A DNA stretch of 24,052 nucleotides from JALQXV01 sp051005235 (GCA_051005235.1 JBPCJO010000091.1:1-24052); one strand, 5' to 3'; shown: positions 1-6,274, counted from the first letter of the stretch. The notes: a model not told the origin generated them from the sequence alone. Numbers and translations are program-made.

Positions 1-852
1 GTCGATGGCGATCAAGCCACTGTTCGCTTAGTGACGCAAGGTGCGTCTGCAAATTTGCCGCACGCTCAACATTTCCATATTGGTGGCAATAGCCAATGTC
101 CAAATCCGAGTGCCGATACTGATGGGGATAGTTTCATCTCATCTGTGGAAGGTCTACCTTCTTATGGTCCAGTAAAAGTTTCACTGACAGAGACAGGTGA
201 TACTAGTGCAAGTAGTGGTCTTGCCTTGGAGCGATTTCCAGTTGCTTCTAGCGATGGAACAGTTACGTACGAACGAACATTTACATTGCCTGCTGGTGTT
301 ACGGCAGCAGATGTTGGCAACGGTGTTGTAGTACAGCAGGGTATTTCAGACTTGTTTGGGGACAAGAATGAATACGATGGTGATAAGAGAAGTTCACTTG
401 ACATGAGCTTACCATTTGAAGGTACAGTGCCAAGTGCATGTGGTGATTTGCGACCTGATCGTGCAGAGAGACAGCGTGAACAAGCGCGAGCTCAACAAGC
501 CCGCCAAGACGAACGTGATCAACGTCGTGCAGAGCGGGAACAAGCTCAACAAGATCGCCAAAATGAGCGTGAGCAACGTCGGTTAGATCGCCAAAATGCT
601 AACGAAGCTAGCGCTAATTCTTCAATTAGAAACACTGGGCCAGGATCTGACAATTCGATTACGATTCGTCGTGATGTAGAAACTACAATCACTAATCGAA
701 ATAATGTTGGTGTAGATATCAGGGTTGAGCAGGATGCTCAATCTGGGGACGCCACATCAAATAGAAACACTGAGGGTGGAGATAGTTCAACTGGTGATGC
801 GCAAAACAATGCCGACGCCGAAACTGGTGTAAGTATTAAAAACCGTAACTAA
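1..852 (+). CDS. Secreted/surface protein, 3' part (5' end outside window)
   Basis: The frame is open from base 1, so the gene begins upstream; the GTG at 31 is only an internal codon. The visible 283 residues fall into three parts. The first resembles a small extracellular beta domain, with a His cluster (HAQHFHIGG), then CPNPSADTDGD (an acidic DxDGD stretch that could bind calcium) and a later Cys in SACGD. The layout recalls CHRD/superoxide-dismutase-like secreted domains, but that is a resemblance only. The second part is a highly charged Arg/Gln/Glu stretch built from an 18-residue tandem unit, probably helical. The third is Asn/Asp/Thr-rich with SGDA and TGDA repeats (SGDATSNRNTEGGDSSTGDA), a pattern seen in surface-exposed beta-rich proteins. 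There is no C-terminal LPXTG or membrane helix. A strong hairpin terminator follows 54 bases after the stop. Function is unknown; a cell-surface location is inferred. Confidence 0.7.
   Translation, partial: VDGDQATVRLVTQGASANLPHAQHFHIGGNSQCPNPSADTDGDSFISSVEGLPSYGPVKVSLTETGDTSASSGLALERFPVASSDGTVTYERTFTLPAGVTAADVGNGVVVQQGISDLFGDKNEYDGDKRSSLDMSLPFEGTVPSACGDLRPDRAERQREQARAQQARQDERDQRRAEREQAQQDRQNEREQRRLDRQNANEASANSSIRNTGPGSDNSITIRRDVETTITNRNNVGVDIRVEQDAQSGDATSNRNTEGGDSSTGDAQNNADAETGVSIKNRN
493..600 (+). repeat. 54-bp tandem repeat, two units, inside the surface protein gene
   Basis: Units 493-546 and 547-600 both start CAACAAG and encode QQARQDERDQRRAEREQA and QQDRQNEREQRRLDRQNA. The DNA copies have diverged but the 18-residue periodicity is clear. 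This is the charged linker between the N-terminal domain and the Asn-rich tail. Confidence 0.75.
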
Positions 853-905
853 CCATTAACTAGAGAAATCCTGAGCCGGTGGCTGAAATATGTCATGGTT
901 TAGAC

Positions 906-953
906 AAATTCACCCAATCTGAAAGTCAATACGACTCAGTCGGGTGATTTTTG
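906..953 (+). terminator. Rho-independent-like terminator after the surface protein gene
   Basis: The outer stem pairs AAATTCACCC (906-915) with GGGTGATTTT (942-951), with one internal mismatch. An inner stem pairs CTGA/GTC with GACTCAG around an AATAC loop. The descending arm runs into a T-rich stretch (TTTTTG). It sits 54 bases past the stop at 852 and before the next promoter. Confidence 0.65.
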
Positions 954-1115
954 TTTGATATGATGAGCAGGTGGAACAAAAAAGTTCTCCGCTCAACGGC
1001 GGTCAGGTCTTTACTTAGTTAAAGTTTTAGTCATGGACTTGATATGTCCCCATATTATCAATTTAAGCAGGCGGCTCTGACATTCGCATAAGCGTTTTGT
1101 TACAATATCAGTAGA
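954..1115. other. Non-coding spacer, nothing recognised
   Basis: This is the remainder of the 311-base gap between the surface protein gene and the toxin-antitoxin pair. No convincing ORF, tRNA or repeat was seen here. Confidence 0.5.
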
Positions 1116-1146
1116 TTGACAATACTAATGAATTTCATTAGTATTG
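1116..1146 (+). promoter_or_regulatory. Promoter with embedded palindromic operator for the toxin-antitoxin pair
   Basis: A -35 TTGACA (1116-1121), a 17-base spacer and a -10 TAGTAT (1139-1144) form a good sigma70-type promoter. A perfect inverted repeat with 13-base arms (CAATACTAATGAA and its complement) around one central base covers 1120-1146, so it overlaps the spacer and the -10. This is the expected place for autorepression by a ribbon-helix-helix antitoxin. A strong ribosome site AAAGGAG (1151-1157) lies 6 bases before the ATG at 1164. Confidence 0.8.
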
Positions 1147-1163
1147 AAATAAAGGAGCAATAG

Positions 1164-1409
1164 ATGGGTAAGCTACAATCTGCAACCGTTAGTTTTTCGG
1201 TCGATACCGAACTGCGAGACGATCTGAATAAACTCGCCGCCTCAGAAAAAAGGTCAAAAAGTGACCTATTTAGGGAAATGTACAATTACTATCGTTTTAA
1301 ACTAACCCTAAATCAGGTTCAAGAACATGGCAGCGTGATTGCCCAACGACTTGGGCTGGAGACTGATGACGATGTCTACGAGTACCTCGCCAAAAACCGC
1401 AAAACTTAG
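1164..1409 (+). CDS. Ribbon-helix-helix (CopG-like) antitoxin
   Basis: This 81-residue protein has a ribbon-helix-helix N-terminus: a beta strand (ATVSFSVDTEL), helix 1 (RDDLNKLAASEK), then the SKSDLFREMYNYYRF helix typical of CopG/VapB-type DNA binders. The C-terminal part, ending EYLAKNRKT, would be the toxin-neutralising tail. It is the first gene after a promoter overlapped by a 27-base palindrome, which suggests it represses its own operon. The following PIN-domain gene begins inside its 3' end in another frame, the usual antitoxin-toxin coupling. The start at 1164 is supported by AAAGGAG six bases upstream. The RHH fold is clear from pattern; the specific TA family is inferred from the partner. 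Confidence 0.82.
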   Translation: MGKLQSATVSFSVDTELRDDLNKLAASEKRSKSDLFREMYNYYRFKLTLNQVQEHGSVIAQRLGLETDDDVYEYLAKNRKT

Positions 1410-1836
1410 AACGGTTTTTGACTCCAACATATATGTAGCGGCAGCATTGCGGCCAGGCCAGTACGCTGATCGCTGGCTTGATATCGCTGCGTTACCGGGT
1501 TCAGGCCTGCAGCTATTTGCTTCGCCATATATTCTTTCTGAGGTTACAAACAAACTAGTCACTAAATTTGGGCTTCCACAGGCCATTGTGCAGCAATTTA
1601 TTCAGCGGGTTAACGTATCTGCCAGGATAGTTGTACCAAAATATATTCCTATGGTTGTTCCCGACGACCCGGACGACAACGCCATTGTTGCCTGTGCGAT
1701 TGAAGCCCGCGCACAGTTAATAGTCACTGCCGACAGTGACCTGCTTAAACTCAACCCCTACGAAGGTATTGGCATTACCCACCCAAAAGAACTTAAAAAT
1801 ATTTTCGCGACCGAATACAAAAAGCGTCGACTATAG
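1372..1836 (+). CDS. PIN-domain toxin (putative TA ribonuclease)
   Basis: This is a PIN-fold nuclease of about 154 residues. The first acidic site is in RTVFDSNIYVAAAL near the N-terminus, and the later acidic cluster is DDPDDNAIVACAIEARAQLIVTADSDLL, giving the Asp quartet that binds Mg2+ in PIN RNases. Length and motif style match the PIN-type TA toxins of COG1569 rather than classical short VapC. The start is chosen as ATG 1372 (or 1366), 38-44 bases inside the antitoxin gene, with GGAG at 1358-1361 as ribosome site. A TTG at 1339 in the same frame is less likely. The likely role is cleavage of RNA when freed from the upstream antitoxin. The RNA target cannot be told from sequence. Confidence 0.82.
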   Translation: MSTSTSPKTAKLRTVFDSNIYVAAALRPGQYADRWLDIAALPGSGLQLFASPYILSEVTNKLVTKFGLPQAIVQQFIQRVNVSARIVVPKYIPMVVPDDPDDNAIVACAIEARAQLIVTADSDLLKLNPYEGIGITHPKELKNIFATEYKKRRL

Positions 1837-1855
1837 CCCCGCAATTTTCATAAAG

Positions 1856-1884
1856 TTGATATTTTCTATCACAATTATCATAAT
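1856..1884 (+). promoter_or_regulatory. Promoter, apparently leaderless, for the 113-aa gene
   Basis: TTGATA (1856-1861), a 17-base spacer, then CATAAT (1879-1884). Only 8 bases separate the -10 from the ATG at 1893, and there is no Shine-Dalgarno sequence, so the transcript would start at or next to the start codon. Confidence 0.5.
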
Positions 1885-1892
1885 AGTAACTA

Positions 1893-2234
1893 ATGGCTAT
1901 TCCATATACAGACAGAGAAACAATTTTGGTTATGGGCGAGAGTGCGCCCCCAGCCGTAGATGTACTTTTTGGTGCTCGCGCGGTCAACGATTTGGGTGAT
2001 ATAGCTTTAGACTGTTTTAAGGCTAATAAGCTAAATGGCGATAGCGTAGCTCGACTGGACTGCACCGTAGATCCGCCTGTAATTTACTTAAAGGACGCCT
2101 TGACGACTATTCTTTCTGGCCATACCGACACCGAAACCGGAGAATTCATACAGGATCAAAATGAGTTACTTGGCTCCCGCCGAGTGGTAACCGGCGTATA
2201 CTCTGGCCCTGGCAGCGAATTAGTCATCGTATAA
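1893..2234 (+). CDS. Hypothetical protein, 113 aa
   Basis: I do not recognise this protein. It starts MAIPYTDRETILVMGES and is acidic, soluble and without membrane segments. It contains two Cys (ALDCFKA, RLDCTVD). The pattern of short strands and helices (APPAVDVLFGARAVNDLGDIALDCF) suggests a small folded domain. A TTGATA/CATAAT promoter ends 8 bases before the ATG, so it looks separately transcribed as a leaderless mRNA rather than as part of the TA operon, whose toxin ends 56 bases upstream. A TATAAT overlaps its stop codon, and thrC begins 72 bases later. It is probably a real gene because of its length, promoter and codon pattern, but its function is unknown. Confidence 0.55.
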   Translation: MAIPYTDRETILVMGESAPPAVDVLFGARAVNDLGDIALDCFKANKLNGDSVARLDCTVDPPVIYLKDALTTILSGHTDTETGEFIQDQNELLGSRRVVTGVYSGPGSELVIV

Positions 2235-2269
2235 TATTTGTATGCCAGTAATCGACAGATTAGAGCCAT

Positions 2270-2297
2270 TTGCATATGCGGGCAGCACTGTTACAAT
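2270..2297 (+). promoter_or_regulatory. Promoter, apparently leaderless, for thrC
   Basis: TTGCAT (2270-2275), a 16-base spacer and TACAAT (2292-2297). The ATG at 2307 lies 9 bases after the -10, with no Shine-Dalgarno sequence, so transcription should begin within a couple of bases of the start codon. Confidence 0.5.
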
Positions 2298-2306
2298 TTG
2301 AACACT

Positions 2307-3659
2307 ATGGGAGCTCCAGCCACACCACTAAATTTTTGGCATGAATGTATTGTCTGTGGGCATTCGTTCGCGCCGGACAAATTCTACTATACGTGCCCAG
2401 ACTGTAACGGCTTACTCCTGATTGTTCGTGATGACGCGGTCATCGAAAAGTCTATCGGAAGAGGAGACAAAGCCCAAAATTATATAGATAACTTACGCTA
2501 CGGCAGCGCCCGCAAACAATATCCAAACGACTCTGGCGTGTGGTTGTGGCGCGACTTTTTGCTACCCGGTTTTCCCGAAGACTCCATCGTTTCATTAAAA
2601 GAGGGTCAAACCGATCTATTTGAAGTACCAGAATGGCTTGGTAAAGACATCGGGCTAAACCGCTTGTTTATTAAAATGGAAGGCCAGGCTCCAAGTGAAA
2701 GCTTTAAAGACCGTGGCATGCCGGTTGCAGTGTCGGACGCCTTGCGCCTACAGCGTGAACACCCAGAACTAGGTATTACTGGTATTTCCTGTGCGTCCAC
2801 CGGCGACACTTCGGCCGCCGCCGCGATCTACTCAGCCTATGTGCGCAATAACTTAACCTGCTTAGTGTTAGTGCCACACCATAAAATTGCCGACTCACAG
2901 TTATTCCAAGCCATGGCCCACGGCGCCAATGTTCGAGCCATTCAGCACCCCGATGGCTTTGATGGCTGCATGAAGCTCATTCAAGAGTTTACCGCCCAAC
3001 ACCCCGAACTGATATTAGTTAACAGTAAAAACGATATGCGTATTGTTGGCCAAGAATCGATTGGGCTGGAGATTATCCAAGACCTAGGCTGGAAGGCGCC
3101 CGACTGGATCTCGATCCCGGTAGGGAACGGTGGTAATTTGACCGCGTTGCTAAACGGCCTACTGCGCGCTAAAGAATTTGGGCTTATCGACAAATTGCCG
3201 GGTATTATCGCTGGCCAAACCAGCGTGTCCGACACTTTGGTTCGTTGGCAAGAAAGCGATTATCAATCATATGCGCCGGGCAAATTCGGAGACACCGTGG
3301 CGACGGCCATGAATATTAACGATCCGGTCAGCTTTCCGCGCATTAAAAAACTACACGATAAATTTGACCTCAAGTTTTACCGCTCCAGTGAGCAAGAGAT
3401 AGTTGATACCTGGGCCCAGTTCATGCGCGGCGGCACGGCCATCTGCCCGCAAGGCGCCGTAGCTATCCACAGTATTCGGCAAGCCCGCCAAAACGGCACT
3501 ATTAAACCAGACGATACCGTCGTAGCCATATCAACTGCTTCAGCCCTCAAATTTACCGATGCCGGTATTGCCTACCACAAAAGCAACGGCGCATATGCGA
3601 ACCCATACCAAATTGTTGCCGGCAGCCTTGATGCCCTCGAAACCTCGCTTAGAGCCTGA
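2307..3659 (+). CDS. thrC: Threonine synthase (PLP-dependent)
   Basis: This 450-residue fold-type II PLP enzyme would convert O-phosphohomoserine to threonine in the cytoplasm. A zinc-ribbon-like N-terminus (C14, C17, C30, C33: CIVC...CPDC) is followed by the substrate/PLP region with SFKDRG, where K134 is the Schiff-base lysine, and by the Gly-rich phosphate-binding loop PVGNGGN. The C-terminal half (FGDTVATAMNINDPVSFPR, then ICPQGAVAI) is typical of threonine synthase. The start at 2307 places the ribbon close to the N-terminus and lies 9 bases after a -10; the upstream in-frame TTG at 2238 is rejected. The last residues and TGA stop lie inside a palindromic insertion, so the C-terminus reads SLRA instead of the probable ancestral SFS or SLS. 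No other threonine pathway gene is nearby. Confidence 0.88.
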   Translation: MGAPATPLNFWHECIVCGHSFAPDKFYYTCPDCNGLLLIVRDDAVIEKSIGRGDKAQNYIDNLRYGSARKQYPNDSGVWLWRDFLLPGFPEDSIVSLKEGQTDLFEVPEWLGKDIGLNRLFIKMEGQAPSESFKDRGMPVAVSDALRLQREHPELGITGISCASTGDTSAAAAIYSAYVRNNLTCLVLVPHHKIADSQLFQAMAHGANVRAIQHPDGFDGCMKLIQEFTAQHPELILVNSKNDMRIVGQESIGLEIIQDLGWKAPDWISIPVGNGGNLTALLNGLLRAKEFGLIDKLPGIIAGQTSVSDTLVRWQESDYQSYAPGKFGDTVATAMNINDPVSFPRIKKLHDKFDLKFYRSSEQEIVDTWAQFMRGGTAICPQGAVAIHSIRQARQNGTIKPDDTVVAISTASALKFTDAGIAYHKSNGAYANPYQIVAGSLDALETSLRA

Positions 3660-3818
3660 CCCAATCAATCTGTCGAGCAAACCAGCAGGTCAACCACTTT
3701 TTAACAGTTTTTTACTTCGCAAGGTAACTATAGTTACCTTTTGTCGTAATAAAACAGTTAAAAAATCATGGTTGCTGCTACTGGCTTACTTATCGACAGA
3801 TTGATCGGGTCAGGCTCT
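3651..3818 (+). mobile_element. 168-bp palindromic MITE-like insertion at the 3' end of thrC
   Basis: The ends form an inverted repeat of about 26 bases with one mismatch, beginning AGAGCCTGACCC and ending GGGTCAGGCTCT. Pairing continues inward, imperfectly, through AACAGTTTTTTA/TAAAACAGTT-type arms to a perfect 20-base palindrome AAGGTAACTATAGTTACCTT (3721-3740), so the whole element can fold into one hairpin. CTTAG occurs at both junctions (3648-3652 and 3817-3821), consistent with a target-site duplication; because the repeat ends are symmetrical, TTA or TA are equally possible. A related sequence at 4423-4427 has a single TTTAG at the matching place, resembling an empty site. It has no ORF of its own and would need a transposase in trans. 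It may also act as a transcription terminator for thrC. Confidence 0.75.
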
Positions 3819-3827
3819 TAGACACTC

Positions 3828-3886
3828 ATGTTAAATTTCTCGCAGAAATGTAATCTTATATTACCCATACTTTTCATAGCGTATGA
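3828..3886 (+). repeat. Intergenic repeat, copy 1
   Basis: This begins ATGTTAAATTTCTCGCAG and ends near TTCATAGCGTATGA. The same 18-base opening and a similar ending occur at 4438-4495. Each copy lies upstream of a gene (the 130-aa hypothetical and the aldo/keto reductase), so it could hold shared promoter or regulatory sites, or simply be duplicated thrC downstream DNA. Confidence 0.65.
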
Positions 3887-3969
3887 CCAATTGTTCCAGC
3901 AATTAACCAGGCTTGTTATTAGTTTAGTATAAATTCGTACAGCATATTTTGTGCGTACTGCTACCCTAA

Positions 3970-4362
3970 ATGTATATGGATATGCCACTAACCGAACGAC
4001 GCCAAATCGAAAATGAAATGATATTTAGGCAAGCTAATGAGAACGTAAGTGACTCTATTGACGAAGTTGACGCCATGCATATCGAAGATGGAAACCCTCA
4101 TTTGATAGAAGATAACAACATTACCCTAGAGTTTAAATGCGAATGCTCAGACGAGAACTGCGAAGCTCGAATTCCTATTAAACTCAGCACTTATCAAAAA
4201 GTACACGTTAACAGAGATACATTTATTATTAAGCTTAAACACCAAGTTGAATCAATCGAAAAAGTAATTCTTACCGAATCCACTTACAGCGTGGTAGAAA
4301 AAAACAATTCTACAGCCGAGCCAACCGGTGAGCTAAACATAACCTCAATTAATAACACCTAA
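3970..4362 (+). CDS. Hypothetical protein with CECxxxxCxxRI motif, 130 aa
   Basis: This is an acidic, soluble protein. An N-terminal helix (TERRQIENEMIFRQANENVSD) leads to the central signature FKCECSDENCEARIPIKLSTYQKV, then an IKLKHQVESIEKVILTESTYSVVEK region. I recognise this layout (helical start, F-C-E-C...C...R-I/V, then a line of the type 'IERVV...Y.VVEK') from uncharacterised proteins common in Actinobacteria. The three Cys could bind metal, but that is not shown. Three in-frame ATGs (3970, 3976, 3982) make the exact start uncertain, and no Shine-Dalgarno sequence is obvious. The gene sits between thrC and a decayed second copy of the thrC tail, which suggests it arrived as an inserted or duplicated cassette. 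Function unknown. Confidence 0.7.
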   Translation: MYMDMPLTERRQIENEMIFRQANENVSDSIDEVDAMHIEDGNPHLIEDNNITLEFKCECSDENCEARIPIKLSTYQKVHVNRDTFIIKLKHQVESIEKVILTESTYSVVEKNNSTAEPTGELNITSINNT

Positions 4363-4431
4363 AAGCAGTGGCACATTTGCGAACCCGTGCCAAGTAATAG
4401 CCTTGATACACTAGAAATTTCGTTTAGCTAG
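4361..4431 (+). pseudogene. Decayed duplicate of the thrC 3' end
   Basis: Aligned to 3579-3650, this stretch matches at 49 of 65 positions by hand count, with one 7-base deletion that breaks the frame. It includes GCGAACCC and GCCTTGAT blocks and ends ATTTCGTTTAGCTAG, matching the last codons of thrC. It lacks the palindromic insertion present in the functional gene. It has no start and cannot be translated as thrC. Confidence 0.65.
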
Positions 4432-4437
4432 ATACGC

Positions 4438-4495
4438 ATGTTAAATTTCTCGCAGTGATATAAGCTCACATGGCACATACTCTTCATAACGTATA
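4438..4495 (+). repeat. Intergenic repeat, copy 2
   Basis: This has the same opening ATGTTAAATTTCTCGCAG as 3828-3845 and a diverged remainder ending TTCATAACGTATAA. It directly continues the thrC-tail remnant, so the duplicated block is thrC end plus downstream spacer. It leads into the aldo/keto reductase start at 4510. Confidence 0.65.
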
Positions 4496-4509
4496 AAAAG
4501 ATAAGGTTT

Positions 4510-5346
4510 ATGGACATAGCAGCAAAAATTCCCGTTAAAGAACTTAATAATGGCATTCAAATTCCCCAAATTGGCTTTGGAGTCTTTAAGATCGAAGATG
4601 GTAGCGAAGTCGAGGAGGCCATTAAAGTCGCCTTCAAGGCGGGTTACCGTTCTATCGACACGGCAGCTATTTATGGCAACGAAGAAGGAGTCGGCCGGGC
4701 GATTGCTTATTCTGGTATCCCCCGCGAAGAACTATTTATAACCACAAAAGTATGGAACAACGACCAAGGCTATAACGAAACTTTACAAGCCTTCGACAAT
4801 AGCCTAGAACGGCTCGGTCTCGACTACATTGATCAGTATTTAATCCATTGGCCAAAGCCTACAAACAATAAAATTTCTGACACCTGGCGTGCCATGGAGC
4901 AGTTATATGAAGACGGTAAAACGCGTGCCATTGGTGTCTCCAATTTCAAACCCGACCACCTCGATAATTTACTAAAAGACGCCAAAATTACGCCTGCCAT
5001 TAACCAAATCGAGCTTCACCCGCGACTAACACAGCTCGAAACTCGTAATTACTGCCAAGGCAAGGGGATTGCGATTGAGTCATGGAGCCCGCTCATGCAG
5101 GGTGGTGAACTGCTCAATGACGCTACAATTAGTGGCATTGCCAACGCTCATGGCAAAGAGCCAGCCCAAGTAATCTTGCGCTGGCATATACAATCAGGTT
5201 TAGTTGTCATTCCTAAGTCGGTGACACCAGAGCGTATCCGCGACAATATAAATATTTTTAACTTTGAACTGTCCGGCGATGAAATGCGGCGCATCGATAA
5301 TCTCAATCAAAACAAACGAATCGGTCCCGACCCAGACTCATTTTAG
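4510..5346 (+). CDS. Aldo/keto reductase
   Basis: This 278-residue NADPH-dependent (beta/alpha)8 barrel oxidoreductase would reduce aldehydes or ketones in the cytoplasm. The catalytic tetrad is visible: D50 and Y55 in GYRSIDTAAIYGNEEGVG, K80 in FITTKVWN, and H113 in LIHWPKP. AIGVSNF, and later the IPKSV segment that contributes to cofactor binding, are also present. Length fits the bacterial 2,5-diketogluconate reductase-like group (AKR5), with an early C-terminus (GPDPDSF) and no long loop. The substrate cannot be assigned. The start has only a weak AAGG at 4503-4506. A bidirectional hairpin terminator follows 20 bases after the stop. It stands alone on its strand, downstream of the duplicated thrC-tail region. 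Confidence 0.9.
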   Translation: MDIAAKIPVKELNNGIQIPQIGFGVFKIEDGSEVEEAIKVAFKAGYRSIDTAAIYGNEEGVGRAIAYSGIPREELFITTKVWNNDQGYNETLQAFDNSLERLGLDYIDQYLIHWPKPTNNKISDTWRAMEQLYEDGKTRAIGVSNFKPDHLDNLLKDAKITPAINQIELHPRLTQLETRNYCQGKGIAIESWSPLMQGGELLNDATISGIANAHGKEPAQVILRWHIQSGLVVIPKSVTPERIRDNINIFNFELSGDEMRRIDNLNQNKRIGPDPDSF

Positions 5347-5365
5347 TTAACAGTCGGATCCAAAT

Positions 5366-5398
5366 AAAAAAGCTCCATTGCGAGAACGGAGCTTTTTT
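5366..5398. terminator. Bidirectional rho-independent terminator
   Basis: AAAAAAGCTCC (5366-5376) pairs perfectly with GGAGCTTTTTT (5388-5398) around an 11-base loop. It has a T-run on either strand, so it can end both the plus-strand aldo/keto reductase and the minus-strand KGG gene, which converge here. Confidence 0.9.
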
Positions 5399-5406
5399 AT
5401 AAGTTA

Positions 5407-5514
5407 TTATCTTGTAGTTTTGCTCTTCTTGCCACTGGCTTTACCGCCCATGCTAGCAATTTCTCTTTGCCTGGCTTTGCTCATCGATGCGAATCCACGA
5501 TCTTTTGTTGCCAT
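5407..5514 (-). CDS. KGG-motif small stress-type protein, 35 aa
   Basis: A short basic protein (starts MATKDRGFASMSKARQREIA, ends SKKSKTTR-like) with the SMGGKASGKK signature. This matches the KGG / stress-induced repeat family found in GsiB- and YciG-like proteins, where tandem copies are linked to desiccation or general stress; here there is a single repeat. The start ATG at 5512-5514 is supported by an excellent ribosome site, TAAAGGAGG, 8 bases upstream on the minus strand. The terminator at 5366-5398 ends it. It lies 99 bases downstream of the DedA gene on the same strand. The molecular role of these peptides is unknown. The call rests on the motif and the strong translation signal. Confidence 0.8.
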   Translation of the reverse strand: MATKDRGFASMSKARQREIASMGGKASGKKSKTTR

Positions 5515-5566
5515 ATAATTTCCTCCTTTATTATCTGCTGTTAGCATTTACCATAGTACGGTTAAT

Positions 5567-5606
5567 AATGCTTACGTTCTGTTAGATAAGCAACAGAATC
5601 AGCATT
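5567..5606 (-). other. Hairpin downstream of the DedA gene
   Basis: AATGCT (5567-5572) pairs with AGCATT (5601-5606), and the inner TCTGTT pairs with AACAGA. The arms are offset by short bulges and there is no T-run, so it is an untypical terminator or an mRNA 3'-end stabiliser between the DedA and KGG genes. Confidence 0.4.
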
Positions 5607-5613
5607 ACAGTCG

Positions 5614-6222
5614 TTACATTTCCTCAACTTTTTTTGTAATACGATTTGCCAGGCGTTTTCCATACGATGTATTGACGATAATAACCAGCGCCGCCACAAA
5701 AGGAATAATATAGTACTGTGCGTTTGGCACAACCTGGCCGATATAGTAACCCAGCAGCGTAGACGAAAGTACCCATAAAATTCCGCCCACAATGTTGGTT
5801 ATCATAAACGGTGTAAATGGAGTTCGGGCAATACCGCTCAGTAATGGCGCCACACTGTGTAACACTGGTAGCCAACGTCCGATAACCAATGTGCTATAAC
5901 CGTATTTCTTCATGAACTTCTCGGCCGCTTTGCCTTGTTTTGCGGTAAAATACCGTTCGGTCTTTTTTTCGTACAGTAGTTTTCTGCCATATTTTAAGCC
6001 CGTATAATATCCAACCACATAGCCAAGGATAGCCGCCAACGAACCGGTCACTATCACCCCGAGCAAGCTCAATTTGTCAGTTGTCGCAAACACACCAGCC
6101 GCAAATAATAAAGAAAAACCAGGCAAGGGAAGTACAAGTCCAAGTATCACGCCGGATTCTATAAATACGCTCAGAAAAATAATAAAGTATCCAAACGATT
6201 CGAGCAGGGTTCCGACATCCAT
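5614..6222 (-). CDS. DedA-family membrane protein
   Basis: This integral inner-membrane protein of about 202 residues belongs to the DedA/SNARE-associated (VTT-domain) superfamily; members are implicated in lipid flipping (such as undecaprenyl phosphate carriers) and membrane homeostasis. Visible features are an N-terminal hydrophobic segment (FGYFIIFLSVFIESGVILGLVLPLPG, including the family's E-x-G...P-x-P-G re-entrant motif), the GSLAAILGYVVGYYTGLKYGR segment, the cytoplasmic YFTAKQGKAAEKFMKKYGYSTLVIGRWLPV signature with its Gly-Arg-x-x-P, and two C-terminal membrane helices. ATG 6222 is preferred: a minus-strand TATAAT (6235-6230) ends 7 bases before it, implying a leaderless mRNA. An ATG at 6231 overlaps that -10 and would add three residues. 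It is divergent from folD across a 45-base palindrome. Confidence 0.87.
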   Translation of the reverse strand: MDVGTLLESFGYFIIFLSVFIESGVILGLVLPLPGFSLLFAAGVFATTDKLSLLGVIVTGSLAAILGYVVGYYTGLKYGRKLLYEKKTERYFTAKQGKAAEKFMKKYGYSTLVIGRWLPVLHSVAPLLSGIARTPFTPFMITNIVGGILWVLSSTLLGYYIGQVVPNAQYYIIPFVAALVIIVNTSYGKRLANRITKKVEEM

Positions 6223-6229
6223 AGGTTTC

Positions 6230-6274
6230 ATTATACCTGCGTTTCATTAAAGTTTAATGAAACGCAGGTATAAT
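6230..6274. promoter_or_regulatory. 45-base palindromic divergent promoter/operator
   Basis: A perfect inverted repeat with 22-base arms (outer half ATTATACCTGCG) around one central base. Each arm ends in a -10 hexamer: TATAAT at 6269-6274 on plus (towards folD) and its mirror at 6235-6230 on minus (towards the DedA gene). No good -35 is visible on either side, so a regulator bound to the palindrome may be needed. Confidence 0.65.

Noticed and set aside
1339..1371. TTG start for the PIN toxin
   Set aside because: It would overlap the antitoxin by 71 bases and add unrelated residues. ATG 1366/1372 with GGAG upstream suits the PIN domain.
2238..2306. TTG start adding 23 residues to threonine synthase
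   Set aside because: The added residues precede the zinc ribbon and match nothing typical; ATG 2307 sits right after a good -10.
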